A stretch of DNA of 64,000 nucleotides from Panacibacter microcysteis (GTDB lineage Bacteria > Bacteroidota > Bacteroidia > Chitinophagales > Chitinophagaceae). Below the pieces are notes generated by a model. It saw nothing but the letters and a program-made list of their open reading frames with translations, ran no database searches and was not told where the DNA came from. Each line of letters starts with the position of its first letter. The stretch's first letter is position 1. Made by a program: the position numbers and the translations under genes. Of the stretch, positions 8,495 to 18,115 are shown in pieces. The stretch spans positions 496,001 to 560,000 of the forward strand of contig NZ_JADWYR010000002.1 of assembly GCF_015831355.1 (NCBI RefSeq), read 5' to 3'.

Positions 8495-10402
8495 ATGGGT
8501 AAAATAATAGGAATTGACCTTGGTACTACAAACAGTTGCGTTGCTGTAATGGAAGGTAATGAACCTGTGGTAATTGCCAATGATGAAGGGCGCAGAACGA
8601 CGCCTTCGGTAGTTGCGTTTCTTAAAAACGGGGAGCGCAAAGTGGGTGATCCTGCAAAACGCCAGGCAATCACTAACCCACACAATACCATCATGTCTGT
8701 AAAGCGCTTTATGGGCCGCAAATATGATGAAGTGACAGAAGAGATCAGCCACTGGAGCTATAAAGTTGCCAAAGGCGACAATAATACAGTGCGTGTAGAT
8801 ATAGACGGCCGTTTATATACACCGCAGGAAATTTCTGCCATGATCCTTCAGAAAATGAAGAAAACAGCGGAAGATTATCTTGGCCAGGAAGTAAATGAAG
8901 CAGTCATTACGGTGCCAGCATATTTTAACGATGCGCAGCGCCAGGCAACCAAAGAAGCCGGTGAAATTGCGGGTTTAAATGTTCGCAGGATCGTGAACGA
9001 ACCAACAGCGGCAGCGCTGGCTTATGGGTTGGATAAAAAACATGCAGACCAGAAAATCGCAGTGTTTGACCTTGGTGGTGGTACATTCGATATATCTGTA
9101 CTAGAGCTCGGCGATGGTGTTTTTGAAGTGAAATCTACCAATGGTGATACCCACCTGGGTGGTGACGACTTTGATAAAGTGATCATGGACTGGCTGGCAG
9201 AGGAATTTAAAAAAGACGAAAACATTGACCTGCGTAAAGACCCGATGGCTTTACAGCGTTTGAAAGAAGCTGCTGAAAAAGCAAAGGTTGAATTAAGTTC
9301 TTCTTCAGAAACAGAAATCAACCTTCCTTACATCACTGCTGTAGATGGTGTGCCTAAACACCTGGTAAAAAAACTGAGCCGCGCTAAATTTGAGCAGCTT
9401 GCAGATAACCTTTTCGCAAGATGTCTGAAGCCTTGTGAAGCAGCATTGAAAGATGCCGGTTATTCTATCTCGCAAATAGATGAAGTGATCCTGGTAGGTG
9501 GTTCTACACGTATACCAAAAGTTCAGGAAATTGTAGAAAAATTCTTTGGCAAGAAACCCAACCGTGGTGTAAACCCGGATGAAGTGGTAGCAGTTGGTGC
9601 AGCCATACAGGGTGCGGTACTTACCGGTGAAGTAAAAGATGTGTTGCTGCTCGACGTAACACCACTGTCGCTCGGTATAGAAACAATGGGCGGTGTAATG
9701 ACAACTATGATCGCATCCAACACAACCATTCCTTCAAAGAAAACAGAGATATTCTCTACTGCCAGCGATAACCAGCCCGGTGTACAAATACATGTGCTAC
9801 AGGGCGAGCGACCAATGGCAAGCCAGAACAAAAGCTTAGGCGTGTTCAATCTCGATAATATACCACCGGCTCCGCGTGGTGTACCACAGATTGAAGTAAC
9901 CTTCGATATAGATGCCAATGGTATGTTGCATGTAAGTGCAAAAGACAAAGGCACAGGCAAAGAGCAGAAGATCAAAATAGAAGCGGGTAGTGGTTTAAGC
10001 AAAGAAGAAGTGGAAAAGATGAAAGCAGAAGCCCGGGCACACGAGGCAGAAGACAAAGCTGCACGTGAAAAAGTTGATAAACTTAACCAGGCAGACAGCC
10101 TGATCTTCCAAACCGAAAAGCAGTTCAAAGAGTTTGGCGATAAAATTCCAGCTGATAAAAAAGCACCGATCGAAGCTGCACTTACAAAACTGAAAGATGC
10201 ACACAAAGCACAGGATGTTACAGCAGTAGATGCGGCCATGGCAGAAATGAATACTGCATGGACAGCAGCAAGCGAAGAAATTTATAAAGCCCAGCAGGCA
10301 GCGGGTGGTGCACAACCAGGCCCTGATGCAGGTGCCGGCGGCGGAAATACCGGCGCTAACAACGAAACAGTTACCGATGCAGAATTTGAAGAAGTGAAGT
10401 AG
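8495..10402 (+). CDS. dnaK: Molecular chaperone DnaK (Hsp70)
   Basis: 635 residues, normal length. The N-terminus [20 protein letters not shown] is the canonical ATPase start, with [20 protein letters not shown] and the linker region [14 protein letters not shown] all present, followed by the substrate-binding domain and helical lid. The C-terminus is Gly/Ala-rich and ends TDAEFEEVK, equivalent to the usual bacterial EFEEV tail. It refolds proteins with DnaJ and GrpE in the cytoplasm. No dnaJ or grpE lies beside it, so dnaK is monocistronic here, and it is closed by a strong hairpin terminator 29 bp after the stop. No CIRCE element (TTAGCACTC inverted repeat) is seen upstream, so HrcA control is unlikely. 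Confidence 0.99.
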   Translation: MGKIIGIDLGTTNSCVAVMEGNEPVVIANDEGRRTTPSVVAFLKNGERKVGDPAKRQAITNPHNTIMSVKRFMGRKYDEVTEEISHWSYKVAKGDNNTVRVDIDGRLYTPQEISAMILQKMKKTAEDYLGQEVNEAVITVPAYFNDAQRQATKEAGEIAGLNVRRIVNEPTAAALAYGLDKKHADQKIAVFDLGGGTFDISVLELGDGVFEVKSTNGDTHLGGDDFDKVIMDWLAEEFKKDENIDLRKDPMALQRLKEAAEKAKVELSSSSETEINLPYITAVDGVPKHLVKKLSRAKFEQLADNLFARCLKPCEAALKDAGYSISQIDEVILVGGSTRIPKVQEIVEKFFGKKPNRGVNPDEVVAVGAAIQGAVLTGEVKDVLLLDVTPLSLGIETMGGVMTTMIASNTTIPSKKTEIFSTASDNQPGVQIHVLQGERPMASQNKSLGVFNLDNIPPAPRGVPQIEVTFDIDANGMLHVSAKDKGTGKEQKIKIEAGSGLSKEEVEKMKAEARAHEAEDKAAREKVDKLNQADSLIFQTEKQFKEFGDKIPADKKAPIEAALTKLKDAHKAQDVTAVDAAMAEMNTAWTAASEEIYKAQQAAGGAQPGPDAGAGGGNTGANNETVTDAEFEEVK

Positions 10403-10431
10403 CTTTGGGTTAGAGGTAATAAATAAAAATT

Positions 10432-10459
10432 CCCCGCAGTAATGCGGGGATTTTTATTT
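10432..10459 (+). terminator. Rho-independent terminator of dnaK
   Basis: Perfect 7-bp stem CCCCGCA/TGCGGGG with loop GTAA, followed by ATTTTTATTT. Confidence 0.9.
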
Positions 10460-10492
10460 GTAGCCTGGGGCCTGAATATGCATTGAGCTTTT

Positions 10493-10512
10493 GTTGCGTC
10501 GCACTCTTGTAC
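10493..10512 (-). repeat. Dispersed intergenic repeat copy 6, subtype B
   Basis: Perfect core GTTGCGTCGCACTCTTGTAC preceded by ATTGAGCTTTT. It lies beyond the dnaK terminator. Confidence 0.9.
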
Positions 10513-10530
10513 GCCCGGTCCCCTGCGCAG

Positions 10531-10560
10531 CACCCCGGTTACAGTTCGGTAACCGGGGTG
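10531..10560. other. Perfect 12-bp GC-rich hairpin between convergent genes
   Basis: CACCCCGGTTAC / GTAACCGGGGTG around loop AGTTCG. There is no T-tract on either side. It may serve as a two-way stop for dnaK and the response regulator, or may be a protein site; it abuts the GTAC side of repeat copy 6. Confidence 0.75.
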
Positions 10561-10687
10561 CCGCCATTCTATGCCTGAATCTTTTTTTGGATTTACCGCA
10601 AACGTGCAGGCGTTAAATGCCCGAGTTAATCAATCTTAAAAAGTTGTGTGGAGAATCTTCTACCCCGGTGTATATATTTTCAACAGT

Positions 10688-11065
10688 TTATTTATTTTCC
10701 TGATATTTTGCCGCAAGTATTTCGTTCACTACCGTACGGCAATGAGATACAGAAAATGGCTTAGGTATGTATGCTGTAGCATTTGTTTTCCTGTATACGT
10801 TTTCAATTTTATCGCTGGCAGAAATAATCACAACAGGAATATCTTTCGTCTCCTCATGTTCTTTCAGTTGTTGAATTGCTGCTTCACCACCTATCAGCGG
10901 GATCCAGAGATCCATTATAATAAGATCAGGCTCCGTGCGTGTTACAAGCGAATGAATGTCATTGATACTCCTCACCGCTTTGAGATCGTAGTCTTTAATA
11001 AAAACCAAATTCAGTAATTCTATTATATCAGGATCATCTTCACAGATCAGGATTTTCTTTCTCAT
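10688..11065 (-). CDS. Receiver-only response regulator
   Basis: 125 residues, a single CheY-like receiver domain with no output domain. Acidic pocket Glu9/Asp10/Asp11, phospho-acceptor Asp52 (IIMDLWIP), Ser82/Ser84 region (VIISASD) and Lys102 (YIPKPF) are all in place. Its start codon overlaps the stop of the hybrid histidine kinase by 4 bp (ATGA), so it is translationally coupled and very probably the direct phosphoryl acceptor of that kinase. Without an output domain it must act by protein-protein contact, either on the chemotaxis-like modules or as a phosphorelay intermediate. Confidence 0.93.
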   Translation of the reverse strand: MRKKILICEDDPDIIELLNLVFIKDYDLKAVRSINDIHSLVTRTEPDLIIMDLWIPLIGGEAAIQQLKEHEETKDIPVVIISASDKIENVYRKTNATAYIPKPFSVSHCRTVVNEILAAKYQENK

Positions 11066-14000
11066 TTTGCCACTGGTAATTGGAATATAAATTTGCTTCC
11101 TTCTTTTTCTTTAGATTGTAAAAAAATATCACCACCATGTCTTGTGATGATTTCTTTGGAGATGTATAAACCAATTCCCAGGCCAGAATTAAAGTCCTGT
11201 CCCTCGTTGGCACGGAAAAACTTCTCGAATATTTTCTCGGCAAAAGCACCTGAAACACCTGGTCCAAAATCTTCTACTTCAAAAAAAAGTGCATTGCCTG
11301 CGTGGTATGTTTTAACGATGATCTTGTCAGCCTCCGGCGAATATTTTACAGCATTACTAAGCAGGTTAAATATTACCTGTTGTATGCGCAGGCTATCAAC
11401 ATGTACATACTGGTTTGTTTGCTGTAACTCCACCACCAGTTCGTGGCTGCTGGCGAGTGGTTTAAAGTCTTCAATGGCTTCAGATACCAGCTTGTCAAAG
11501 CTAACTTTCTCTTTATAGAAGGTAAGCTTACCTGTTTCCATCCTTGTTACGTCCAGCAGGTCGCCCACCAAAACAGAAATGCGGTTCAGGCCTTTATTGG
11601 CACGCTTTACATAGACCTTGGCAGTCTCACAATCATCCTGCATTAGCACTTCATCCAGTAGCTGCAGGTAACCCATGATCGTTGTAAGCGGGGTTTTCAA
11701 TTCATGGCTTGCAATGCTCATGAATTCATCTTTTTTCTTCTCAATCGTTTTTTCTTCATGAATATCGGTTGCCGTGCATATCCAGCTATTGATCTTTCCA
11801 TCGGGGCCGTTAAGCGGCCTGCAGTCACACAGGTGCCAGTGTTGGGTGTGGTCATCCACTTTAAACTGAACCTGCATCTTGAAAGGTGTTTTGTCTTTCA
11901 GGTTTTTGTGCCACATCTCGTCAAACATCACAGCATCCGGTTCATCCAGGAACATGTTAATCGTCATCTGGTTTTTCTCAAACAAACCAATGTTAAAGTA
12001 ATTCCGGAAAGTTTTGTTGATGTAAGTTATATAGCCGCTGTTTTCTGCTATCCATACCTTTTGCGGCATCGATTCTGCCAGCGTGCTAAAGAAGTCTGCG
12101 TTTTCCTGCGCTTTATTCCTCACAATGATGGCGTCTGTAATGTCTACAGCATACACAATTATATCAGTATCGTTACTATCCTCGGCAACAAGGGGCGCAC
12201 AGGTAATATTAAAATACCTGGTCTCATTATAACCATCGTTGTTATAGTCAAAAACCAGCGGCACTTCTTTTTTACGATAGGTAGATTTTGTTTTCTTTAT
12301 TTCCTGCAATGTATCAAAGGATTCATCGCTCAACATTTTCGGCAGCAGGTTTTCAAGCGTAGTACCATTAAAATTTTTACGTGGAAACAGTTGCTGCAAT
12401 GATGGATTGATATATTCAAATACAAAATCGTCTCCTCTTAGAACGGCAATCAAATCCGGCGAAGCCATCGCCACCTGTTCCAGCATCTGCTTTTGTCTTG
12501 CCAGTCTCGATGTAAGGGTACGCAGGTCTACATAAGCGTTTTCCAGTTCCTCGTTTGTGGCATGCAACTCTTCGTTCGATGTTTCGAGCTCTTCATTGGA
12601 AGCCTGCATTTCTTCATTGGATGATTGCAGTTCTTCGTTGAGTGCCTGCAATTCTTCATTCGTGGTCTCCAGTTCTTCAATCAGCGTATTCATGTGCTGC
12701 CGGTTACCTTCCAGCTCATATTCCAGTTCTTCGATCCGCTTGGTATCAGATAAAAGCGAACCCTGGGCTTCGGTTACATTCAAAAAGGGTTCTTCAATAT
12801 CAATCGAATCAAAAATGACCATGAAGAAAGGCATTTTTGGTTTGGAGAGATAAAGCGGTTTTATCTGTATCCGCATCAGTTGCTGAGACGCATCCTGTTT
12901 AAGCCTTCTAAGCCTGCCTGAAACATTCTTTTTATTGTTTACTGCATTGGATAACAACGACCGTAACTCCAGGTGCAATTCTTCTTTTATCAGGCGCAGC
13001 AGGTTAATATTGGCATTGCCGGATTTAATGGAAATATATTTATTTACATCGCCGGATATTTCAATGATATCCGCATGTTCATCAATAATAATATACGGTT
13101 TGTCAAAAGTGGTAAAGATGGTTTCCTTCACCATGTCCTGTATAGAAAAAGATATCTTGGTTATGCCATGCGTAGACGATGAAACTTTCTCACCGGTTAC
13201 AGATTTTCTCGAAGGTATACGCATTGTTTTGCCGCTCTCGGTTTCTTTCCTCGAGAATATCCTGTACTTGGGACTAATCGTGTTGAAAGAAGCTTTGAAG
13301 TTGCCGATCGATTCAGACTTACCTAAAAACAAAATGCCATTATTGTTCAGCGAATACTGGAAGATCGGGAACAACTGGTTCTGCAAAGACTGGTTAAAAT
13401 AAATGAAAAGGTTGCGGCAACTAATGAGGTCTAATCTCAGGAAAGGCGGGTTGCTGGTAAGATCATGCCGTGTATATAATATACTGTTCTTTAATTCCAG
13501 TGTGGTTTCATATTTATCCTTTTCTTCAATAAAATATTTTTTGATGATTTCCTTCGGCAATGCCTCTACTTTATGTTTCTCATAAGCGCCACGCCTTGCA
13601 AACTTTAAAGCATTATTGTCGATGTCTGTGGCAAAAATCTGTAGTTTGATGTCGTATCGCGTCAGTTCGCCAAACAGTTCGTTAATGATAATTGCAAGAC
13701 TTACACTTTCCTCACCTGTTGCGCATCCCGGCACCCATACCCTAAAACTGCTTTTGCTGGGCAGTTTGGCAATGTAGTCCTTCAGAATATTTTTCAGTTC
13801 ATCAAATGCTTCTATATCCCGGAAGAATGAGGTTACGCCAATCAGCAGGTAGTTATAAAACAAGTCCAGTTCTGCATCGTGTTCGTTGATGTAACTGAGG
13901 TATTGTTTAATGCTCGACAGCGACAGTTCTTTCAGCCTTTTCTCAATGCGCCTGATGATTGTTGAAGACTTATAGTTGTTAAAGTTGGTGCCTACCTTCT

Positions 14001-14664
14001 CTTCCAGTAAATACAGCAGTTGTGTAATGTCGTTGTCAGACTCAGATCCCTCAGGTGATTTCTTCTCCGCCTTCTTTAATATCACTGGTTTTTCCTCGTG
14101 TATCAGCTCCACAAGTTTAGCACCTATTTCTGCTGCCGGTAAAATTACATCTACCATGCCCGTATTCATGGCTGCCTGCGGCATACCGGTGTATTTTGCA
14201 TTGGAAGGGTCCTGGCAAATTGTTAAACCACCTGCTTCCTTTATTTTTTTTATACCATTGCTGCCGTCATGGCCTGTACCAGATAAAATAATACCGATGG
14301 CCTTACTGCCATATGTTTTGGCAAGACTGGTAAAAAGCCGGTCAATATTTGGCCTCGGACCGCCAATAGTTGTCTCAACAATCTGTAAACTGTTGTCTTT
14401 AAAAATGGCATCACAATTGGGTGGTGTTACATATATATGATTCAGCTCAAGTTTCTCATCGTTAATTATAGTAGTTGTAGGAAATGCTGTCTTCCTGCTA
14501 ATGATTTCAGGAAGCATACTTTTGTATTCGGGGCTAAGATGTTGCGCAATAACAATGGCCACATTACCAATATCGGCAGGAAGTGATTCGATCAGCTCTT
14601 GTAGTGGTATCAGGCCGCCGGCAGAGGCTCCGATAGCAACAACATAATCAGGACTTAAACTCAT
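11062..14664 (-). CDS. CheB-CheR-PAS-histidine kinase hybrid
   Basis: 1200 residues. Order: CheB methylesterase (1-~190; Ser14 in GASAGG, His42 in AQHLSPEY, Asp133 in GTGHDGSNG), CheR methyltransferase (~215-480; WVPGCATGEE SAM motif), a PAS-like part, a NEEL-repeat coiled coil (~658-708), two PAS domains, then HisKA (His987 in ASHELKTPL) and HATPase (GLGIGLYISKEI). The CheB part lacks its own receiver domain. Such proteins couple a membrane-free sensory kinase to methylesterase and methyltransferase domains; the real targets of the CheB/CheR parts are not known in the family. No transmembrane segment is evident. Downstream is the overlapping receiver; divergent upstream is a zinc-finger PAS-like protein. 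Confidence 0.95.
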   Translation of the reverse strand: MSLSPDYVVAIGASAGGLIPLQELIESLPADIGNVAIVIAQHLSPEYKSMLPEIISRKTAFPTTTIINDEKLELNHIYVTPPNCDAIFKDNSLQIVETTIGGPRPNIDRLFTSLAKTYGSKAIGIILSGTGHDGSNGIKKIKEAGGLTICQDPSNAKYTGMPQAAMNTGMVDVILPAAEIGAKLVELIHEEKPVILKKAEKKSPEGSESDNDITQLLYLLEEKVGTNFNNYKSSTIIRRIEKRLKELSLSSIKQYLSYINEHDAELDLFYNYLLIGVTSFFRDIEAFDELKNILKDYIAKLPSKSSFRVWVPGCATGEESVSLAIIINELFGELTRYDIKLQIFATDIDNNALKFARRGAYEKHKVEALPKEIIKKYFIEEKDKYETTLELKNSILYTRHDLTSNPPFLRLDLISCRNLFIYFNQSLQNQLFPIFQYSLNNNGILFLGKSESIGNFKASFNTISPKYRIFSRKETESGKTMRIPSRKSVTGEKVSSSTHGITKISFSIQDMVKETIFTTFDKPYIIIDEHADIIEISGDVNKYISIKSGNANINLLRLIKEELHLELRSLLSNAVNNKKNVSGRLRRLKQDASQQLMRIQIKPLYLSKPKMPFFMVIFDSIDIEEPFLNVTEAQGSLLSDTKRIEELEYELEGNRQHMNTLIEELETTNEELQALNEELQSSNEEMQASNEELETSNEELHATNEELENAYVDLRTLTSRLARQKQMLEQVAMASPDLIAVLRGDDFVFEYINPSLQQLFPRKNFNGTTLENLLPKMLSDESFDTLQEIKKTKSTYRKKEVPLVFDYNNDGYNETRYFNITCAPLVAEDSNDTDIIVYAVDITDAIIVRNKAQENADFFSTLAESMPQKVWIAENSGYITYINKTFRNYFNIGLFEKNQMTINMFLDEPDAVMFDEMWHKNLKDKTPFKMQVQFKVDDHTQHWHLCDCRPLNGPDGKINSWICTATDIHEEKTIEKKKDEFMSIASHELKTPLTTIMGYLQLLDEVLMQDDCETAKVYVKRANKGLNRISVLVGDLLDVTRMETGKLTFYKEKVSFDKLVSEAIEDFKPLASSHELVVELQQTNQYVHVDSLRIQQVIFNLLSNAVKYSPEADKIIVKTYHAGNALFFEVEDFGPGVSGAFAEKIFEKFFRANEGQDFNSGLGIGLYISKEIITRHGGDIFLQSKEKEGSKFIFQLPVAK

Positions 14665-14751
14665 CAGGTGTTTTTAATTTTGCTGGTACTTTTCGTAATA
14701 AAGCAAATAAAGTAAATAAAGCTCAATCTTTAATAAGCAATTGTTATACCT

Positions 14752-15282
14752 ATGGCTAAAATGTGGCTCAATGCAAAAAGGCAGATTATAAAAGCAGACA
14801 CAGGCTGGAATGACCTCGCCTCAAAAAATGATGCTGGCTTTTTAAGAGCAGAAAATATCGAAGGCGTTCCCTTCCTCAGTTTTATAAAGGGCGATCCTGT
14901 CCGCATGTTCCTGGATTCAATCATAACAAGGGTTCTCATCACCAATAAGCCCTACATTCTCAACTACAGGTGCGATGCGCCTGCCACGGCGCAGTTTATG
15001 CGTATGATCGTAAAAAAAGAAAGTGACGATGTAGTTTCTATAGAACATGATCTCATCAATCATGGAAAAATTTCCCCATCAATTCTGTTCACCGAGAATC
15101 AAACTGCACACGAGCAACGTTGCGCCATTTGCGGTAAGGTGGAATTTAAAAACGAATGGCACGATGCATTGACCAATCGTAAAGTTTTCGGAACCATTCA
15201 TGAGATGGAAACAAAATCTGTTATTTGCCCATCGTGCCAGGAAAAGGTAGTGCAGCCATTGAGCGAAGAAGCAACAGTATAA
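14752..15282 (+). CDS. PAS-like protein with C-terminal zinc-finger, function unknown
   Basis: 176 residues. The N-terminal ~110 look like a small sensory alpha/beta domain, with a centre PYILNYRCDAPATAQFMRM that recalls PAS-like proteins found beside signalling genes. The C-terminus carries two CxxC pairs, Cys124/Cys127 (RCAICGK) and Cys159/Cys162 (ICPSCQ), which should form a zinc site. It is transcribed divergently from the CheB-CheR kinase with only 87 bp between the starts, so shared regulation is likely. I do not recognise a named family; a role in the same signalling circuit is inference from position. Confidence 0.6.
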   Translation: MAKMWLNAKRQIIKADTGWNDLASKNDAGFLRAENIEGVPFLSFIKGDPVRMFLDSIITRVLITNKPYILNYRCDAPATAQFMRMIVKKESDDVVSIEHDLINHGKISPSILFTENQTAHEQRCAICGKVEFKNEWHDALTNRKVFGTIHEMETKSVICPSCQEKVVQPLSEEATV

Positions 15283-15324
15283 AAATATATTTGTACCAGG
15301 CAGCATTGCTGCTATGTAGCTTTT

Positions 15325-15344
15325 CTTGCGTCGCACTCTTGTAC
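15325..15344 (-). repeat. Dispersed intergenic repeat copy 7, subtype B
   Basis: Core CTTGCGTCGCACTCTTGTAC preceded by TGTAGCTTTT. It is 43 bp after the stop of the zinc-finger gene. Confidence 0.9.
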
Positions 15345-15530
15345 TGTAGTATTACTATTCTGCATGTGCTGCCACCAGCGCCAACCACAGGCACGCTTAT
15401 GGGTTGCTGTACTTAAATTAGCGCGTACCCGCTGTATATTAACAATGCCATTTATTCGGGAAGGTTACAGCATACCAGGTCGTGCTGCAATCATACATTT
15501 TTTGGGTGTGCTTTTTGTCTTTGATAATAC

Positions 15531-16259
15531 ATGGAAGGTCCTTCACTTGTTATACTCAGAGAAGAGGTTCGCCAGTTTAAGGGAAAGAAAATTCTTGAAG
15601 CAACCGGTTATGCAAAACTTGACTATGACCAGCTTGTAAATAAAACGGTTAAAGACTTCAAAACCTGGGGTAAACATTTCCTGGTTGTTTTGCCAAAATG
15701 TACACTCCGCATACATTTTTTATTATTCGGCACGTATTACATCAACGAAAGAAAAAATACCAACCCAAAACTGTCGTTGATTTTTTCTAGCGGTGCATTG
15801 CATTGTTATGTTTGCTCCGCAAAAATTATCAATGAGCCGCTCAATAAAGTATATGACTGGGAGCTTGATTTGCTTAGCCCAAAATGGAATTTCTCAAAAG
15901 TAAAAAAACTGGTGCTGGAGCACCGGGAAGCACTTATCTGCGATGTAATACTTGATCCCGAAATATTCGCCGGCGCAGGCAACATCATCAAAAACGAGGC
16001 TTTGTACCGTGCAGGCATACATCCTGAAAGCATCACCGCAAAAATTCCTGCTAAAAAACTCACAGCGCTTATAAAAGCTGTACACAGCTACACCAAAGAT
16101 TTTTTAAAGTGGAAAAAGCAAAATGTGCTCAGCAAAAACTGGAAAGTATACAGCCGGAAGAAGTGCGCTACCTGTGGTGGTAACGTTGTAAAAAAATATA
16201 ATGGTAAATTAAAACGCAGGAGCTTTATCTGCAGCAATTGCCAGCACCTGTATGAATAA
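15531..16259 (+). CDS. Fpg/Nei-family DNA glycosylase-like protein lacking the N-terminal proline
   Basis: 242 residues with the Fpg/Nei layout: N-terminal beta sandwich, H2TH region (DPEIFAGAGNIIKNEALYRAG) and a zinc finger with Cys212/Cys215 and Cys234/Cys237 (CATCGG ... SFICSNCQ), including the conserved Arg before the last pair. These enzymes excise oxidised bases and cut the strand by beta/delta elimination using the amine of Pro at position 2. Here the protein starts MEGPSLVILREE, so Pro2-Glu3 of the usual MPEGP start is reduced to Glu2. The codon before the ATG is TAC, so no upstream start restores the proline. Lys47/Lys48 in the WGKHFL region is retained. It could use another nucleophile or only bind DNA. 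Confidence 0.88.
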   Translation: MEGPSLVILREEVRQFKGKKILEATGYAKLDYDQLVNKTVKDFKTWGKHFLVVLPKCTLRIHFLLFGTYYINERKNTNPKLSLIFSSGALHCYVCSAKIINEPLNKVYDWELDLLSPKWNFSKVKKLVLEHREALICDVILDPEIFAGAGNIIKNEALYRAGIHPESITAKIPAKKLTALIKAVHSYTKDFLKWKKQNVLSKNWKVYSRKKCATCGGNVVKKYNGKLKRRSFICSNCQHLYE

Positions 16260-16308
16260 CATTGCCGAAAGAATATTTTTTCTATCTTAAGCCGCAAAGA
16301 TATCCCAC

Positions 16309-17244
16309 ATGCTCAACAGGAGAGAACTGCTCAAATTATCCGGCGCCGCCACACTTGCTTCATTTATTCCGTCATCATTTGTACGTGCCGCGCCAACCGT
16401 AAAAGGTCCCTTTCGTTTTTGCCTGAATACAAGTACGATCATGGGGCAAAAGCCTGGTTTACTTAAAAGCATAGATATAGCCGCAAAAGCGGGTTATGAT
16501 GGTCTCGAACTTTGGATAAATGACATCAATGATCACCTTGCCGGCGGCCATTCTGTGCAGTCATTGAACGCATTTATACAAGCCCGTAAGCTGCAGGTAT
16601 ATAATCTCATCAGTTTTACCTCCTGGATGGTTGATGATGATGACCAGCGAAACGCTGCCGTTGCACAACTTGAAGCGGAAATGAAAACCGCTGCCGCCAT
16701 CGGTTGTAAAAGAATTGCAGCGCCACCTGTCGGTGTGGAGCAGGGAGCGCCGCTCGATATACAAAAGACTGCAGAACGGTATAAGACGATCCTGGAATTG
16801 GGAAAAAAATACGGCGTTATGCCCTTACTGGAGTTCTGGGGCGCATCCGGTACATTGTACAACTTTAGCCAGGCACTGGCTGTTGCCGCGGCAACCGACC
16901 ACGCTGATGCAAAAATTTTACCGGATGTATACCACCTTTTTCGTGGCGGTTCAGGATTCAATTGTCTGCAACTCGTAAATGGTAACGTGATCGATGTTAT
17001 TCACATGAACGATTATCCCGGCAAACCTGCTGCAGAACAAAACGACAGCGACCGCGTTTATCCCGGCGATGGTATTGCACCAGTAAAAGAGGTTTTACAT
17101 TCATTGAAAAAGATTGGTGGCACCAAAGTACTCTCGCTGGAGTTATTCAACGAAACATACTGGAAGCAGGACGCAATGCTGGTGGCAAAAACCGGCCTGC
17201 AAAAAATGCAATACCTCGTAAACGAGGTGATGGCCGGCAAATAA
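16309..17244 (+). CDS. Tat-exported sugar phosphate isomerase/epimerase-like TIM barrel
   Basis: 311 residues. The N-terminus MLNRRELLKLSG is a twin-arginine signal (RRELLKL) followed by a hydrophobic stretch ending FVRAAP, so the folded protein is exported. The rest is an xylose-isomerase-like TIM barrel (AP_endonuc_2 type). Metal-site segments typical of the fold are MPLLEFWG, DVYHLFRGG, VIHMNDYP and LSLELFNETYW, each giving a Glu, His or Asp. Members isomerise or epimerise keto-sugars, but Tat-exported ones in Bacteroidota are mostly uncharacterised. It starts 49 bp after the Nei-like gene on the same strand and may be co-transcribed. Confidence 0.88.
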   Translation: MLNRRELLKLSGAATLASFIPSSFVRAAPTVKGPFRFCLNTSTIMGQKPGLLKSIDIAAKAGYDGLELWINDINDHLAGGHSVQSLNAFIQARKLQVYNLISFTSWMVDDDDQRNAAVAQLEAEMKTAAAIGCKRIAAPPVGVEQGAPLDIQKTAERYKTILELGKKYGVMPLLEFWGASGTLYNFSQALAVAAATDHADAKILPDVYHLFRGGSGFNCLQLVNGNVIDVIHMNDYPGKPAAEQNDSDRVYPGDGIAPVKEVLHSLKKIGGTKVLSLELFNETYWKQDAMLVAKTGLQKMQYLVNEVMAGK

Positions 17245-17263
17245 AAGCATGTCTGTATTGCGG

Positions 17264-17998
17264 CTAAAAATACTTTTCTATGGTAAGTCCATACGTAAAC
17301 AGCAGGTTTTCCCTGTTTGTCCTGCTTACCCTGTTATAGGTGAGCGCAGCAGTTATACTAAGCCATTGGTTAAGCTTTACAGAAAGATTGCTGGAAGACT
17401 GGATGATGTAGTCTTTTATTGACAGCAGGGAAGGCTGGTAGAAATGCACACCATCTATACGAAACCGGTTAACAATCTCCCATTTGTAAGACAAGCGGAA
17501 AGAGTTACGCGGCACCTGGTAAACATCTCTTCCCAGTGTCGCATCCTGCAGGTCGCCTTTTTCATAAACAATCCCATCGCTAACATTAATGCGCAATGCA
17601 GGGCTGTCTATAATATTGTAGGCAAGCCCGGCCCCGGCCTGTAAACGGTAATTGATATTGAGCGAATAAATTTTGTCGTAGTTGATGAGCCCCCAGTAAT
17701 ACAGCTTTGTAATGCCTTTGTTGAAATCAACATCACCGTGTGCGGTAAAATCGTTGTTGGTAAGTTCGTTCTGCAATTCGCCGTATATCCAGTTAAAATA
17801 TGTGTTATAAGAAAACCGTTTCTTCTGCGCATTAAAATTGAACCCGTTTTTCAGTACATACGATTTGGCATCGTTGGTACTGTTGATAACACCGGTTGAC
17901 AATAATTTGAAATAATAATGTGTACTGTCATTAAACTGCGCATGAGCGATCGTGCAGCTTAGCAACAGCAATACTGATAAATAAACCTTATTCATCAA
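17264..17998 (-). CDS. DUF481 outer-membrane beta-barrel protein
   Basis: 244 residues with a signal peptide (1-~20, ending AHAQ) and alternating aromatic beta strands ending in a terminal phenylalanine (TIEKYF), as expected of an outer-membrane barrel inserted by BamA. The pattern matches DUF481 (YdiY, salt-induced outer-membrane protein). The family's function is not established. It converges with the TIM-barrel gene, leaving only 19 bp between stops, so the two transcripts overlap at their 3' ends. Confidence 0.82.
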   Translation of the reverse strand: MMNKVYLSVLLLLSCTIAHAQFNDSTHYYFKLLSTGVINSTNDAKSYVLKNGFNFNAQKKRFSYNTYFNWIYGELQNELTNNDFTAHGDVDFNKGITKLYYWGLINYDKIYSLNINYRLQAGAGLAYNIIDSPALRINVSDGIVYEKGDLQDATLGRDVYQVPRNSFRLSYKWEIVNRFRIDGVHFYQPSLLSIKDYIIQSSSNLSVKLNQWLSITAALTYNRVSRTNRENLLFTYGLTIEKYF

Positions 17999-18059
17999 GA
18001 TTGTTTAAGAGTTTGAAAATGGTGTTTTTTACGCTGACTGCGCTGCCTACAGCACTGCA

Positions 18060-18079
18060 GTACAAGTGAGTGACACAAC
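18060..18079 (+). repeat. Dispersed intergenic repeat copy 8, subtype A
   Basis: Perfect core GTACAAGTGAGTGACACAAC. The CAAC end faces the stop of the LLM oxidoreductase gene 37 bp away. Confidence 0.9.
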
Positions 18080-18115
18080 GATGCTGATGCTTAGGTAAAA
18101 GCCCGTACCATCAGC

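Noticed and set aside
9523-10239. 238-residue open frame antisense to dnaK
   Set aside because: Shadow of a highly biased gene; Ser/Ala-rich with no domain features.
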